The notes: a model not told the origin generated them from the letters alone. DNA of 64,000 nucleotides from Panagrolaimus kolymaensis (GCA_028622995.1 JAJQJQ010000014.1:2108001-2172000); one strand, 5' to 3'. Shown: positions 26,001 to 40,700, counted from the stretch's first letter. Program-made: numbers and translations.

Positions 26001-28311
26001 TAAGTGTCATGAAGAAGGAAAAGTTTCCAAGTTTTTCATTTTTTTCGATGGAGGCGACGATAAACGGTTTTTTTGGGTTCGGTTAAGAAAATGGTGTTTT
26101 TATAGTAAAAACAAGATTGTATAGTTTTCCTTTTTTCCTTTATTTTTCCCTCTCTTTTTTCTTTAATTATTGTCCTTGTCAAAAATAGAAAATAAATGAA
26201 ACTTTAGAGGTGAAAAGGATAATTAAAGAGTGAGAAAGAAAAATGGAATGATTCCCGCCAAAAAAACACTTAAAAAATGTTTTTTTTAAATATGTTTTGT
26301 GATTTTTTCTTGTTAATTTTTCTTGAGACAGTTGTTGCAACAAAACTCTGGATGACTCATATATGATGTTGCAAAATCGGCTGTGAAATTAAAAATTTCT
26401 GCCATTCACCAATAAAAAAAAAAGTGACGAAAGATTTTAAAAAACAAAATCCGATGACTATGAAACAACGATGGACAAAAACCTCGTCGTTTTTTTGATA
26501 TTTTTAACCACCAAATTTATTTTCCCGGATTTCTATTACTCCCTTATTTTTAAATTTTTTAAATCCTATTTTCAATTGTAAATTTCCATATTCTTTATTT
26601 AATAATTTTGATCCAGAATGACAAAAAAAAATTAAAGCTTATAAAGCTGAGCATCCCTTTTATTTTTAGTAGTTTTGTTTCCTTTTTTATTTCAAAGTTG
26701 TCAATGATTTTTAAAGTAAATATACATAGAATTAAAAATGCCACAAAAAATAAAGGATTTTTTTTTATATAAATTCTTTTTTCATGATCACGTTTACTTT
26801 TTTTCCTTCCTCTTTTTCTTATTTTTGATAATGATACGAAAAATTTAGTTTTTTTTTTTGCAAAATTTTATGTTTTTATGTTTAATCTTTTTTTTATCAA
26901 GCTTGTACCGATCAAGTGATGTTTAGCATAAAAAAAGCTAAAAAAAACTGACAGGTTTATAACCCAATAAAAAAAACTTTTAATACATATATTTTTTTAA
27001 AATTAATCTTCCAAAAAAAATTGTTATCATAAAGACTTTAATGTTTTTTACATTAAAAAAAACTATAAGTGGCTTGCTTTTATCACCTTTTGTTTTTTTT
27101 TAATTTAAATTTTCTTCGCTGCAAAAAAAAATATACATACATCCGTGAGAAAAAGATAGAATATGTTTTTTTGTTGGTTCCAAAGTGCATTTAAGCTAGA
27201 AAAAATTATTTTAAGAAAAAAAATGTTGTAAAACAAAGAGCAAAGAAAGTCTTTAGTTTGTTTATTTTTTAAATTTCGCTATGGGAGAGACAAAGTTTAA
27301 TGCAAAAGTCGTTTGTTTTTGTCTTTGTATTTTTTTTCTGTAAAACAAAAGAAAAAGTGTAATGGATTTATGGTTTCCCGGATTTTATATTTTTTTTCAG
27401 GATGTCTGAAAACTTTTAACCATTTCGTTTAGACTTTTGTTCTTGTTCTTGCTATCAGTCAGAGACACAACGCTCTCCATTTTCTAGTCAGTATTAAACT
27501 AGGCGCAATCAAAGTTTAATATTTTTTGTTTTATTTTTTTATCAAACAAGCTATCGAAGAAGAAAAAAAAAATAAATAGCAAACGATCTTTTTTTTGCTT
27601 TTTTTCGAATCAGCATTTTCTTTCTGCCTTTCTTTTTTTTTTATTTGCTTCCGTCCATTTTTTTTTTGCTGTATTTTTTGTACTTTGCCCAAAAAACAAT
27701 TTAGTTTTTTTCTTATTTGAAAAAATTGCAACTATCTTATTTTTTCTTTTCTGTCTAAAAGTTATTTACGACTCTACAAACATAAAAAAAGATGTTTTTT
27801 GACTCCATTTTTTTCTTTTCTTCTTTTTTTATAGTGGGTTGTAAAAAAGCTTTTTTTCTTCTTTTTTCTTTTGGCTGCCATCATTAAAAACAAAAGGAAA
27901 AAAGAAGAGACTCGAAATCGAAAGTAATTAATGAATGAAAAAAACTTTGCTTTTTTTGTTTCCAATAAAAAAAAAGAAAAGAAAAATCACATGAATTTGA
28001 GTCTCAAAAAGAGAGGAAGTTAAAAACTTTTTTTGCTGAAACAGAAATTAACGAAGCAATCAAGAAGAAAAAAAGTTTGATAAGCTTCACTTCGATCTAC
28101 GAAAATACATTTTTTACGTAAGAAACTTTGGTCTTCGATGCTGATGTTGATAGTTTTTTTCTTTTTGTTTTTGCTTTTCATGATTTCAAAAAAAATATTC
28201 TCTCTTGAAGAGATTAAGTTTTTTAAAGAAATAAAAAAATAAGCAAAATAGATAAAAGTGTTAAGGAATTATGGTTTTTGGCCAAAAAAAAGGAAAAAAC
28301 AAACGTAATAA
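20080..28311. other. Non-coding, presumed distal regulatory sequence
   Basis: No gene is supported. Two GC-richer islands stand out. One at 23590-23667 is bounded by the inverted repeat CAATAGT...ACTATTG. The other at 24660-24765 contains the inverted repeat GACGCCA...TGGCGTC. Both may be regulatory or remnants of old insertions. Confidence 0.35.
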
Positions 28312-28335
28312 GAGAGAGAGAGAGAGAGAGAGAGG
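28312..28335. repeat. (GA)n microsatellite
   Basis: A run of about a dozen GA units within AT-rich non-coding DNA. Confidence 0.9.
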
Positions 28336-31291
28336 ATAGAAAATGGAGAGGGTTATCATGAGGCGCGATTGAGATTAAAAAAAAGTACAGAGGTGTGGTG
28401 ATTGAAAATAGTCAGTTGAACTCATAAAAGGAGGAAAACCATAATAAAGAAGGTTGGGAAACTAAAAGTGGCCTTTTGGCTCAATCTTCAAAAATACAAA
28501 TTTCTAGAGTTTCTGAAAACGTAATCACTTTAGAAAAAAAGCTAATAATTTATAAATGTTGCAAAAAAAAATTTGTAACTTTAAATTTCATTTATCTTTT
28601 CGAAGTAAAAGTGCCAGACACTTTTTTTGTAAAATATTCTTTCATACACAGTTTTTTTGAAAAATCACCACCGGAAGCTCTCTTGTTTTGCACCCTATCT
28701 ATTTCTCTACAGTGAAAGTATACAGTTAAGAAACTAAAAAAATCTATGTATGAGACATTCAAGAGCCACCTACATACATTTAACTCATCAAAATAAAAAA
28801 TTCGTCATCATCACCATTTTTTTGAATCATTCACAAATAAAAGAAAATAAGTATGAATGAAAAAAAATGAGAAAACACATTATCACTTTATCTATGCAAA
28901 TAAATATTATTCACAAAATATCCATGAAACGCATGTGAAAGTCAGAATGAAATGCCTCATCTTTTTTTGTTTTGCTTCCGGTTGCTTTTTCAGGTAAATA
29001 ATGATCGTGAATTTCGGCCTCTATATTTTTTTCCATTGCTTTTTACCCATTTTTTGATTTTGTTTGTTTGTAATCGCTTTTTTATTTTTAATGCTTCTTG
29101 TTTCTGCTAAAAAAAATCATGGTTAAAAGATGTTATCATTAACCCTTAACTTTAACTCTTTTTTACACCTTCCGTTTTTCTGTCTCTGTGTATAATTATT
29201 TTATTGCATTTTTTGCAACAACATCAAAAATCTAAACATCCAATAAATTCTTTTGTCTTTTATAACTTTTGCCCTCTGAAAAAAAGAAAACTTTGCAACT
29301 TAGTGGAGAAGAGGTACTTTTTTTTATCTTTATCAACAACTTTTTTTTATCAACCAACCAACCATCATCACCATTTTAGAGACCTGAGAATCCAACAATC
29401 CCAAGTGCAAATTGGTACCAATGTGTCTGCTTGGTTTTTTTCCCCACTTTTTTTTAATTTCATTGAAAAACTTTCTTACCTTGTTTTCAATGTTTTTTGG
29501 TGCTCTTATCAATCGATCCCATGGCTCTCTAAAAAAACCTCAGATAAAAAAGCTGTATAAATTTTTTCTTTTATGTTAAGCGAAAAATGCTTTTTTCAAT
29601 CATCTTGTTTTTAACTTTCTTCTTTTTTGTTGCAGCGGCTAAAGAAAAGAAGAAAAAAGGTATGTAAAAGAGGTATTATACTTTTATTTATATTTTAGTC
29701 AAAAATAAAAGTAAAAAAATAAGTAACATGAACGGTGCCAGGTTGTCTAGTTCAAGAGAAAGAAGAAAGAGTATAAAAGTGAGTTAGTTTGATTATTGCT
29801 TGCTTCTTGATCAACTACGGCAAGATTTAAAAAATAAGTGAAAAATAATTGAAGATTTGAAGTGTTAATTAAATATAAAAATCAAAAAACTTTGTCCCCA
29901 CTTTTTCCGTTAATCAGTGGCGCATTTTATTTTTTAAGAATTTTGTGCTCAATTAATTTTGGAATAGAAGGCTGGTTTTAAAAAAATGCATCGGAAGCTC
30001 TTTGAAAATATTTTTTGTTCTCAAAAATCCGAGTTTATTTTTCGTTTATTATTTTTTTGAAAGTTATTCAAATATTTCTGGAAAACTTTTTAGATAAAGT
30101 TTTTGTTTATAAAACTTAACTTTGGTACCAGGCTTTGCAATAAACGCTTCTCACTTCAATAACAATGAGCCTTTCACTTTTTCACAAATAATATCCATAT
30201 TCACAATATTTTTTATTTTTTCAATAACCAAAGCTGCTGACCAAAGCCACCTATCAACCAAGCAAACCACTCACGTAACATATATCTCTCTTTTTCGCAT
30301 CCTCTTCATTTCAATTTTTTTCTCTTCATTTCATTTTTTTGTAATAATAAAAAGTTACGTAACTTTATCCTTCATTTTTTTTTTCACGCTACTCAGAGAA
30401 ATTTGTATTTAAAAAAAATAATAATGGTTTTTGAGTATCGCTAAAAACTTTATTTATTTTTTGTAATAACAAACAAAAAGCTTTTTATTTTTCACTTTTT
30501 TCTATAAATATTTTTTTTTGAAAAAATGAAAATTGACACTTCATAAAAAATATAAAAATATAGCTGCTTTTCCGGTCAGCTCAGTCAGTCAAAAAACCTC
30601 AAATTTTTTTGTTGTTGGTCAAACATAACAAAAAATAAATATGGACACTAATCGGGAAATGAAAATGAGACAACATCCATCGAAAGAGAGCTAATTGACA
30701 GGTAGACCACTCAGCTTAACCTTATTTTTATTTTTTTTATTTTTATGGGAGGCTTGAAAAAAAAATGCAACCAAAATATTATTTTTTTTGTAAAAAAATA
30801 TAAGTTTTTCGGTTTAGAATCCAGTGGTCAGAAAATTTTTATTTTTATTTTTCGAATTTGCTCAAATTTTAGAATAAAATTATTTTAGGGAAAATCCGGG
30901 ATCTTCTTTAATTTTTCGCATTAGGATTTTAGGAAATTTATTCAAATTTTTTAAAATTTCATAGTTTCATTAAAATCGTTGAACTTTCATTTATATTAAC
31001 TTTTTTTAAACCTTTTGCAATTTTTTTTTCTATTAGTTTTTTTTTCCATCCGATTACGATTAGTGGTTTATCAAACAGCAACAAAAAAAGCATTATCCGC
31101 TTTATTTTTTTCCTTTTTCATTCTTTTTTTAGTGGTCTCAAACTTTTTTCTTTGGGTTTGATGCATGCATTTTTTTTCTTTTTTTGATTTTTCTAAGCAA
31201 TGAAGAAAAAAGAAAAAAAAACAAGTTGTTGTTATTTCTAAAAAAAGGACATATGGTGATGGTTGTGTTGTGTGAGACCAACAACATCGCC
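28336..31291. other. Non-coding sequence
   Basis: No supported gene. A 24-nt segment at 29636-29659, bounded by TTGCAG and GTATGT, could be a Lys-rich microexon, but no partner exons are visible. Confidence 0.3.
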
Positions 31292-31363
31292 GCCGCCAAA
31301 AAAAAACTTTTTTTTTTGTGGAATCGAAAAAAAACTTTTTTTTTTGTGGAATCGAAAAAAAAC
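31292..31363. repeat. Short tandem duplication of a 29-bp unit
   Basis: Two adjacent copies of a unit of A8, C, T10, then GTGGAATCG, after a GCCGCCGCC run. It is probably replication slippage. Confidence 0.6.
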
Positions 31364-32399
31364 CAGGAACTCTTCCATCCTTCTTGTTTCCCCCTTCTAT
31401 TATTTTTCCCGAGGAGATTTGATTTCATTTTATTTTATTTCTCGATGACTTGTTTCTTTATTGCTTTATTTCTTTTTTTAAATAACATTTAAAAAAATCA
31501 AAGGAAGAAAAAAAAGGCGACAAAGTGTTCGTTCGTTTGATATATTTTTGGTTGAATCGAATCAGCAACAACCAACTACTTGTTTTTTTTTGAAACATTA
31601 AAAAAGTTTTTTTTCATTTTGTCACTGAAAGATTTTGGATCGAGAAAACATGATTAAATTGGATTTATGTAAAATAAATCATAGTTACATAAATTATTTT
31701 CGCGTTGGGACTAAAAAAATTAATGGAAATTTTTTTGTTTTAATTAGAATTTACTAAATTATTTGAAGCCAATATTTCTTGAAATGTTGACAAGAAATAT
31801 TTTTGCTATAATTTAATGAATATAAAATTTTGTTTTTTTTTATTAAAAGAAAAATATTTTTCATTTCATTTATTAAAACATAGAAGTTAAACAAAAGGCT
31901 TAAATGCTTACAGTTTTTAATTTTTTTTCTTCTAAATTTCAAGCTGTAAACTTACTTTAATTTTTCTTTTTTTTTTCGGCGGAGGAGGTCATTGTTGTTG
32001 TTATTACACTAATTTTTTTAGTCTTACATAAATTCTTAAAATAGTAAGAACAAAAAATTATGTTTGTTTGCTTTTTGACTTTTTTTATTTATGTTTATTT
32101 TTTGTTTTGTTTTAACCTTTTTTAGTAGGTTTTAACTTTGCGAGTTTGAGACAAAAATGACTTCTTTTTTTTACGAACCCATTTTCTCTTCTTTTATCTT
32201 CTTCTTTACACAAAACCCACAAAATAAAATACCTTTCTTTCTTCATTCACAAAAGATTACGCATATCCATTTCACCTTTCACTTTTTCTTTTATTTACTT
32301 TAATAATAATAATAATAACGAAACCACCAACCATAGTGAACAAAAAAAATGCGCAACCCCATCTTTATTTTTCTCTTTTTTTTTGTTTTGTTTCAAAAT

Positions 32400-33340
32400 T
32401 CTTCTTTTGTTTTTCTTCAGGCTGTAGCAGCAGCGAAGATGATGATACTTTTTTTTTGAGCAGCCCTGATGATACTTTTTCTTCTTTCTTTATTTATTTT
32501 TCGAACTGAATGGATACTGATCGGAGAGGACTATATTCGAATTCGAAACTACTGAACTTTCTTCATCGAATTTTTTTAGAAATTAAAACCAAAAAGAAAA
32601 TAAGATTGGATTGACTGATCGACAAAGAAAGAGAGAAAGTAATTCTGCACAGCTCATATCTTCTGTATCAAAGTGCACCACCATCAGCAACTACAAAAAG
32701 AGCAAAGTAAAAGAAAAAAGTGCTAACGACGATCTTTAACCACACCAGCACGCTATCATTTTCACCAGCAAACATCGCCACAGGTTGTTGTTATTTGTTG
32801 CGTCTTTCATCGATATATTTTTATTTTAAAATTTTTATCCGCTTCAAATATCTCTCTCTCTGTTCGGCTGCTTCTAATACTCTCTCTCTCTCTCTCTTGC
32901 AAACTCTTGTCTATCTATCGGCTGCTTCTTAGTCTCTCTCTCTTTTTGTCTCCCATCGAAATTGCTTGCTTGCCTCCTAGTGGCTATTTTTTTTCAAATT
33001 TTATCGCCTCCTGATCATTTTTTTTTCTTTTCTTCAACTTCCAAAAAAAGAAAAAGAGTTCTATTTGCGCGATTTTTTTAGAATATATCTTTTTTTCTTT
33101 CTTTCGTGTGCGCGCAATAATCGGATTTTTGGTCATCATCATCTCATCATTCATTTATTTATTTTATCATCAAAAGAAAAAAGGTATATTCCTCCTCAAA
33201 AATAGAAGAAAACTTGAAGGCGATCGCTTTGCATCTCTTCAAGAAAATGAAAAAGAGGGAAGAGAATGGGGAGATAAAGGAGAGATGAGCGCATCATATT
33301 CCCGCGCTCGATCATCGCCGCCTCTGCATCCCGCCTGAAT
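32400..33340 (+). promoter_or_regulatory. Candidate promoter/5' leader region for the semaphorin gene
   Basis: The composition shifts here: CT repeats (32870-32945, near TCTCTCTCTCTCTCTC), CAGCAG/CATCATC words and more CpG than flanking DNA. It lies 1.4-2.3 kb before the first semaphorin coding exon on the same strand. An open frame at 33108-33338 lacks an ATG start and is more likely untranslated leader than a gene. The role is inferred from composition and position only. Confidence 0.3.
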
Positions 33341-34727
33341 CTACTTACTTTTTTTTGTCTATGTTTAACCCATATCTTTTTTCTTTTCTTTCTTTTTTTT
33401 TATTTTCAAAAATAGAAAGAAAAAGACCAAAAAAAGCAACAATAAAAAAAGGGAATTAAAAAAAAGAGTTTACTTTTTTTTAAAAGAGTGTTGATTTTTT
33501 TGGAGCTTAATTTTTTTTTGAACGTGAGTTCGCAGTTTTTTTTTTCAATGAAGCAATCTTTAGCTTTTTTTGGAAGCTATTTTCGTGAATTTTTAATTTT
33601 TTATATTTATGAAAAAAATATTATTTATTTCTAATTTTTTCCCATAATTTTCATTTTAAAGAAATATGTAATCAGTTTTTTTCGAATAATTTTCTTTTTT
33701 GTTTTCAATGCTTTCATGAATTTTTTCATGGAAACATGGGAATTTGCTTCTTTGATTTTCGCTACCCCTTTTTTTCTTTTTTTGTTATGTTATTATTATG
33801 ATAATCATTAGCTTGTTTCTTGTGATAACGACGACGACATTTTTCATGGAAATCTTTGGTTTTTTTTCTTAAATTATTTTTTAAGGACGCTTGCTTTTAT
33901 GTCATCCGCCTACGATTTTTTACTCTCAAAATATTTGGTAAATTTTCCTTCCGCTTAAAATAAAAAAATATTAAAATTATGACGTTAATTTTTAAAATTA
34001 TCTTTTTTACTTTTAACGATTGGTTATTTTTGTGAGGTTCTTTTTTTCACAAAAGTGTCAGTTTTTTTAATCTATTTTCTTTGCCATTTTTTTTTACCCA
34101 ATTTAAATTTTTCGAGGTTTTGTTTTCACTTGACGCGATTTTTATTTTTATTTTCGAGTAATGATTTCAAGTTTAATTTTTTTTTATCATACAAGCTTTT
34201 ATTACCCATACCATAAACTGTTATGGCCACGGTTCTCACGTGACAGCAAGCTACAAAAAAAAAACACTTTTCTTTTAAAACCCATTTTCAACAATTTTTT
34301 TGCTTTTTCTTTATTTAATTTTTTTATCACACAATTTTTTTTTGTTTTCTGTTTTCTCGTGCCACGATGTCTTCTTCTTTTATTTTTTAGCTTCAACAAC
34401 TTTTTTTTCTTTCTCTCGTGTTTTTAACGTTTTACGTGTATCGTGCAGAAATTTATACCTTGTGATTATTGTTTTATGATTCCTTATCTTTCCTTTCCAT
34501 TTGTTCGCTCATCATGTAAATCGTCTTAAAACATAAACACTCTAACATGAATTTCTTTTTTTAGGTTAAAAAAATAAATAAATAAAATTTATTTTAAATA
34601 TTATTTTTTCTGGCACAGACTTATTTCAATTTTTTACTTATGAAAATGGAATTATAATTTTTATATTTCATTAATTTTATCGTTGTTGCTGCTGCTTAAA
34701 TTTTTTTTTGGATTAGCTGAAAAAAAT
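33341..34727. other. Non-coding, probably intron or 5' untranslated sequence
   Basis: T-rich. TTGGATTAG at about 34708-34716, just before the first semaphorin coding exon, could be a splice acceptor (cis or spliced leader). Confidence 0.3.
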
Positions 34728-37700
34728 ATGAAACATTTTATTTTTATTAATTATATTATATTTTTTTTTATTTTTGGTTCTTGTTTTATAAATGAAGTTA
34801 AATCAAGAATATTATTTAAATCAGGTGCAACAGCAGCAAATAATGAAATACTTAATTATTTTGATTTAAGAAATGGTTGGTTTTTTTTGTTTCTTTGTTT
34901 GTTTGAGTTTCTCAAAAAATTTGCATATAATTACAAACGAAAAAATCACTCTGATCGAATTAACATTATTTTTTGTTTATCACCGATGATGTTTTTTTCA
35001 TTTAATTTTATTAACCTGATTTTTTTTGATTTTGTTTTTTTTATACGTTTAAAAACTTTCAAAAACGCGCTGACTAATTTATTCTGTTATTTCCGCTTGA
35101 TTAACCAAACCCAAAAAACAAAATAAATGTCCGTATATTATTTTTTTTAAACGAATTAAAAAAACGAACTTTTTTCTTACAAAAATTTTTTTTACGTTTA
35201 TTTTCTTTACTTTAAAAATCTCTTCAATTAAATCTGTATTGCTGCATTATTTGCAGAAAAAAAAGGTAATTTAAATTATTGTTGACAAATAATTTTTTTT
35301 ATTTCACTTTAATCCAACTCTCTTTCATTTTTTTTATTCATTTTTTTATAAGTGTCCACTTCAACAAATTGAATGATGATGAGAAAGAAGAAAAAAATAA
35401 ATAGTATTAATTTCAAGTACCTCTTTTTTATTTTAATACATACATTTATAAAACTCGGAAGTCCTTCATTTTCACACCTATTTTCCTTGATCTATTTGTA
35501 TTTTTGTATTGTATTAAGAGAATAGAATAAAAAAAAGAAAAAAACAGGAAATGTAAATGAAAGTTTTTTTTTCTTCGATTGAAGATGAGAAAGAGGGAAA
35601 TCATAGTTTTTTAAATGAACATTTATAAAAACTTAATTTAAGTGTCTCTGAAAGTTGCGCAATCAAGCAACATTTGTAAGATAAACAAGGGAAATAAATT
35701 TAAAAATAAGACGCAATAGTTTTGAAATTCTTAAAAAATAAGTTTGCATAAAGGAATGATTTTTTATTTATTATTATTTTTATGAAACTCAAATACACTT
35801 TTCTCAAAAATAAAAATATTTTTAAAGCTAAGCTTTCGCTGTGATTTCTGCAAAGCATTTTTCTTCTCATTTTTTCGCTTTGAGGTACTTTCTTTATTTT
35901 TTTTGTTAAAAAATTAGATTCTTTGATTGCGTATCATTTTTAATGAATAAAGTATTTACATTTTTATCATAGAAACTTTCCATTGTTTTTACAGAAAAAG
36001 TTTCAATTAAATCTTTCTGGAAACAATAAAATTTCTGCTGCTGAAAGCATTTTTTTAATGGCTTCTTTTTTCCCAAAATTTTTATTCGCCTTTTTCCAAT
36101 CAAAAAAGGGAATATAAAACTTTTCTATTTTTTTATTACATTTATAAATCCGTTAAAAGATTCCAGAAAAAAAAGATATCATGCTGACTAAATTTTAGAC
36201 GATTGAAATGAGACGATGATTGAGAACGAAAAAAAGTTAAATGAAATCATTAAAATTAAAATTGAGAAAGTGAAAATAAAAAATTAAATCACCATTCTTT
36301 TTTTTTCTAACACGTTTTAAAAAATGCAATCAAAATTCATTCACAAAAAAACCTGAAAGACAAAAGAAAGAAAGGAAAAAAGTTTTGTAAAAACGGACGG
36401 CGGATAGCTCACGCAATTATTTTAAAATAAAGAAAAAATTTGGATGGCGCCCAATTAAATTTTTTGGAGGAGACAGTGTAAAAAAATTTTTTACTTTGAA
36501 GTTAATGTGGAGGAGGGTTTGTAAGGAGTCAATGTTTAAAAAAATGCTTATCAATTATTTTTGTTTTTTGAATGCATTTTTTTTGGTGAATTAAAATCCT
36601 GTGAACTTTTTTTCCGGAAGTTTTAAGAAGAAAAGTTTTAGTTTCTAAAAAATGGAACGACAGTTCGAAGAAAAATAAAACAAACAATTTTTTTTAACTA
36701 AAAAGAATTTTAAAATTTATTTTTTCTAGTCTTTGCCGTGATAAAAATGATTTGGTTTTTATTAATCTTTTACTCTTTAAATTTAAAACTTTTAAAAAAA
36801 CTTATTCAATAACAACCATGACCTAACGGATTAGCACAGAAAAAATAATTATATTTGTCTATAAACAACATACTGATACTCATCTTTTTTACTCTCTTTT
36901 TTTCTTTCCGTCTCCTTCCGAAAACAACAATAAAAAAAAATAGCAGAGATTTGACGGAACTGATCTGATTTTTTTTTATTATTTAATTGATTCGACGCGC
37001 AAGATTTTTATCCTCAAAAAGGAAGAGGCACATTCTCTGAGAGTCGAGATTTTTTGGCGGCGGCGAAGAGTGTCATAATTCTTTAAAGTAAAAACATAAA
37101 TAAAATATTGAAAGATATGAAAATTTTTTGAGAGTTACACAATCGACAATAAAAATATATGTATTTTTGAGATATAAAATTTGATATAAAAATATGCAAT
37201 GTTTTTATTTTATTTTTCAGATTCAACCATTGGAATATTTGGTAATGAAACAAAATTTGATTATTTGAGATTACTCCAAGTTTATGGAAATCATTTCATC
37301 GTTGGTGGAGCGTAAGTAATTTTGTTTATGGCGGCGCATTTATGTAATAATAAAAAAAGTCAAAAGCGATATAGCAACAGATAAATAAAATAATAAAAAG
37401 TATCCAAAACAAAATACCGAAGAATTTAAATTTTATGGGCCAAAGATTTGCATAAAAGATAAAACACATTTGGAAGTTTTGAAGCATTAAAATTAAAAAA
37501 AGGGAAGCAATATTCTAAAATTAAAATTTATCAATAATAAACGCTATAAGCATAAAACACATTATAATGTACTGGGATTTTTTCGTGGTAAGATACCTAG
37601 CTTATTTTATTAATTCTAATTTTCGTTGAAGGAGTAGCGCAAAAAAATTTAAATTTTTTATACGACTTCTGGGAAAATTGTTTTCTTAGGTATTTTGCAA

Positions 37701-40700
37701 TTAATTTTTTTTATCAATATTGATGATACGACTCCCGGGGTGATGGGAGCACCTACCAATGTCTCTTATATACCTGGTCGACATCAGTCGAGCCACGCCT
37801 CCTAGCGTTACACAATTTTGAATATTAAAAAATTGAAACCAAAAAAAACTCGTTATAATCTACGCTGAAAAGCTTGAATTTAGTGTTCCAAAACAGGCTA
37901 ACTTTGAAAATTTACTCAATCCACCATTTTTTTCAGTGACCACGTGTATAATTTGACGATAACCAAAACTGATTCCTCAATAAAAATAATTAAAACTTCA
38001 ACATATTATTGGCCCACTGAAACTTCTAAAGCTGATGAATGCCGACAGAAATCTTCTCCATCCACATCGAAAAAAGCTGATGATTATTGTCATAATTATA
38101 TTCGAGTTTTTTCAATCAATGAAAAAACAAATGATATTTTAATTTGTGGCACATATGCATTTAAACCTAAATGCAGAATATTAAATTCACAAACGCATGA
38201 AATTATTCGAGAATTTTCTGGCACTGGTCTTTCACCCTTGGATCCACATTATAATTCAACTTTTTACTTGGATAATGATAATCTTTATACAGCTACGGGT
38301 GAGTTAAAAAAAACTTATTTTCTTTATAAGGGATAGAAATTTATTTGAGAATATTAAAAGAATCCCACAGCGAAAGTAGTTTTGCAAAACTTTGTCTCAA
38401 AACGAAAAACTTTTATTTTAGTTTTTATTTTCTCCTGATGATTTGCTTTATGGGAATTAAAAAAAAATTTTTTTATTAGGTGGCAAAAGTTTCAAAATGA
38501 AAACTTATTTGTAGAAATATTTTCTTATGTCTTTATCATTGTTTTCAAAAATAATCACAGCATGAGCTAGAAAATTTACATAAAAAAGTGATTCAACTTT
38601 GTTTTGAAGGTCAGAGAAGTAAGAAAAAACAAGAGAAAGATCCTAACCATTAGCATTTTTATTTATTGCTGGGTCTTTCATCTTTTTTGAGGTTAAAAAA
38701 CGTTTTAAAGGCGACAGACAACATGCTGTGAATTTTTTAAAGAGTCGCAGAGTTGAGTTTTGAAATTGATGATGGGAAATCAAGTGATGTTGTTGACCTC
38801 ACGAAAAAAATTTGGAGCTTGCTTTTTTTTTTTGAGGGAACTTTTCCACACAAAAAACCCCCAAAAAAAAATTAAAATTTTTGATGTGAAACCTTCCTGG
38901 AAATTGTATGCACAAATTTTTAATAAAATTTCACGAAATTTAAAAAAAAAAGTAAAATTTAACTTTTTTTGTTTTAATTTTTAGTGTCCGATTTTGCTGG
39001 AACTGATTCACTCATATATCGACGTGGAATAAATTCTGATGGAAGTTCAGCTGGAATTCGAACAGAACGGAATAATCTTAAACTTTTAAATAAGCCTTCA
39101 TTTGCTGGAAGTATACATACTGAAAAGGTACCATCTTTTCTTGCCACGAAAACCTTTATTTTTTTAAATTTAATTTTTCAGTATGTTTATTTCTTTTTCC
39201 GTGAAAAAGCTGTGGAAGCAGAAACCGTTGATGGTTATGGAGCTTCGGGGTATTATTCTCGTGTGGCTCGAGTTTGTAAAAATGATAAAGGTGGACCAAC
39301 TTTTTATGCAAATGAATGGACCACATATGTTAAAGCTCGATTAAATTGCTCTTTACCGGGTTCAAAACAATTTTATTTTGATCAAATTATTTCAATTTCA
39401 ACAAATAATTTTGGAAAAAATATTGATGATGGAAATGGAATTATTTATGCTACATATGTATCAGAATATGATTTCCTTTCTCATAGTGTTATATGTGCAT
39501 TTAATTTAAGCGATATTGATCATTTATTTGATTCATCAGATTTTTTGGTTACTGATCCCATGAGTGTCGCATATTATCGAAAATCAAGGGTAAGATGTTT
39601 TAGAGTTCTGTTAGAAGATGACAAATTTTTGAGGAAAAAAATTCCACCGTCAAAATAAGGAAAATGCGGTTAAAAATTGAAAAAAAAAAAAATGGAATAT
39701 CGCAAGTGAAAAAAATTAATTAATTTACTTTTACGAACATTCTTTCGAAATATTAACGTGACAAAATTGTAATAAATTAGGTTGAAATTTTTTTGGATTT
39801 CTTTGATGCTTTTAAGTTTGTTTGAAAAATTGCTAAACCTTTTTTCGCTGGACTTGAAATTATAAAAAAAAACATCCCTTTCTTGTACATTATTTTTTGT
39901 AAAAAATATCAGAATTTTATTTCAAATATTAGATATTAAAATTATAAAATTTTAGCAGCGAGAATCAACCATATTTTTTTTTCACTTTCATAACAAAAAT
40001 TTCTATTTTTACAACAAAATTTTCTAACTAAATTCAACCCTTTATTTTTTTTAGGATCAACAAAGTTATGTTGGAAAATGTCATAATAATTCCCAAACAT
40101 TGACCCCAGATCAAATGCTTACAATTAAATCTTCTCCACTCATGGCTGATTTAGTTCCAAATATTTTTGGTAAAGCTGTTGGAATATATGAAGGTCAAGA
40201 TCATTACAATCACATAGCCGTGCATTCGAATGTCCATTTGCCCGAGCACAATCATATGCTCGATATTCTTTATGTTGGAACTGATCAAGGAAATATAAAT
40301 AAAATGTTAAATCTTCGTGGAATTAAAGTCGCTGCAATTTCTTCAACGGAAATTGAAAAAGATCCATTATTAAAAATAAATCAAATTAAAATTTCTAATG
40401 ATCCCATTCGAAAGTTAACAGTTTTTAACGAACAATATTTGATTGTTTTAACCGATCGAAAAGTTTATGCATTGCCTTTGTATCAATGTGAAAAATATAA
40501 TAATTGTAAAACATGCATGGAAGCAAGAGATCCATATTGTGGTTGGTATACTCATGATAAAGCTTGTATGCCAGTTAAAAGAGGGTAAGTGAATATTATT
40601 TTTTTTTCTATTTTTTTGTCAAAAATTAACAAATACAAAAATAGTATTTGTTTTTTAAAAATGAAAAAATGAAAGAAAAAAAGTTGCAATTATTCGTTAA

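Noticed and set aside
28312..28335. (GA)n run considered as a CRISPR-like or regulatory array
   Set aside because: It is a simple dinucleotide microsatellite; no spacer structure exists and CRISPR is not expected in an animal genome.
33108..33338. Open frame in GC-richer DNA before the semaphorin gene
   Set aside because: No ATG start; more likely untranslated leader or promoter sequence.
34876..35126. Extension of the first semaphorin exon as a 147-residue open frame
   Set aside because: The downstream part is intron read-through: a GT donor at 34876 joins in phase to the exon at 37221, which carries the sema domain.
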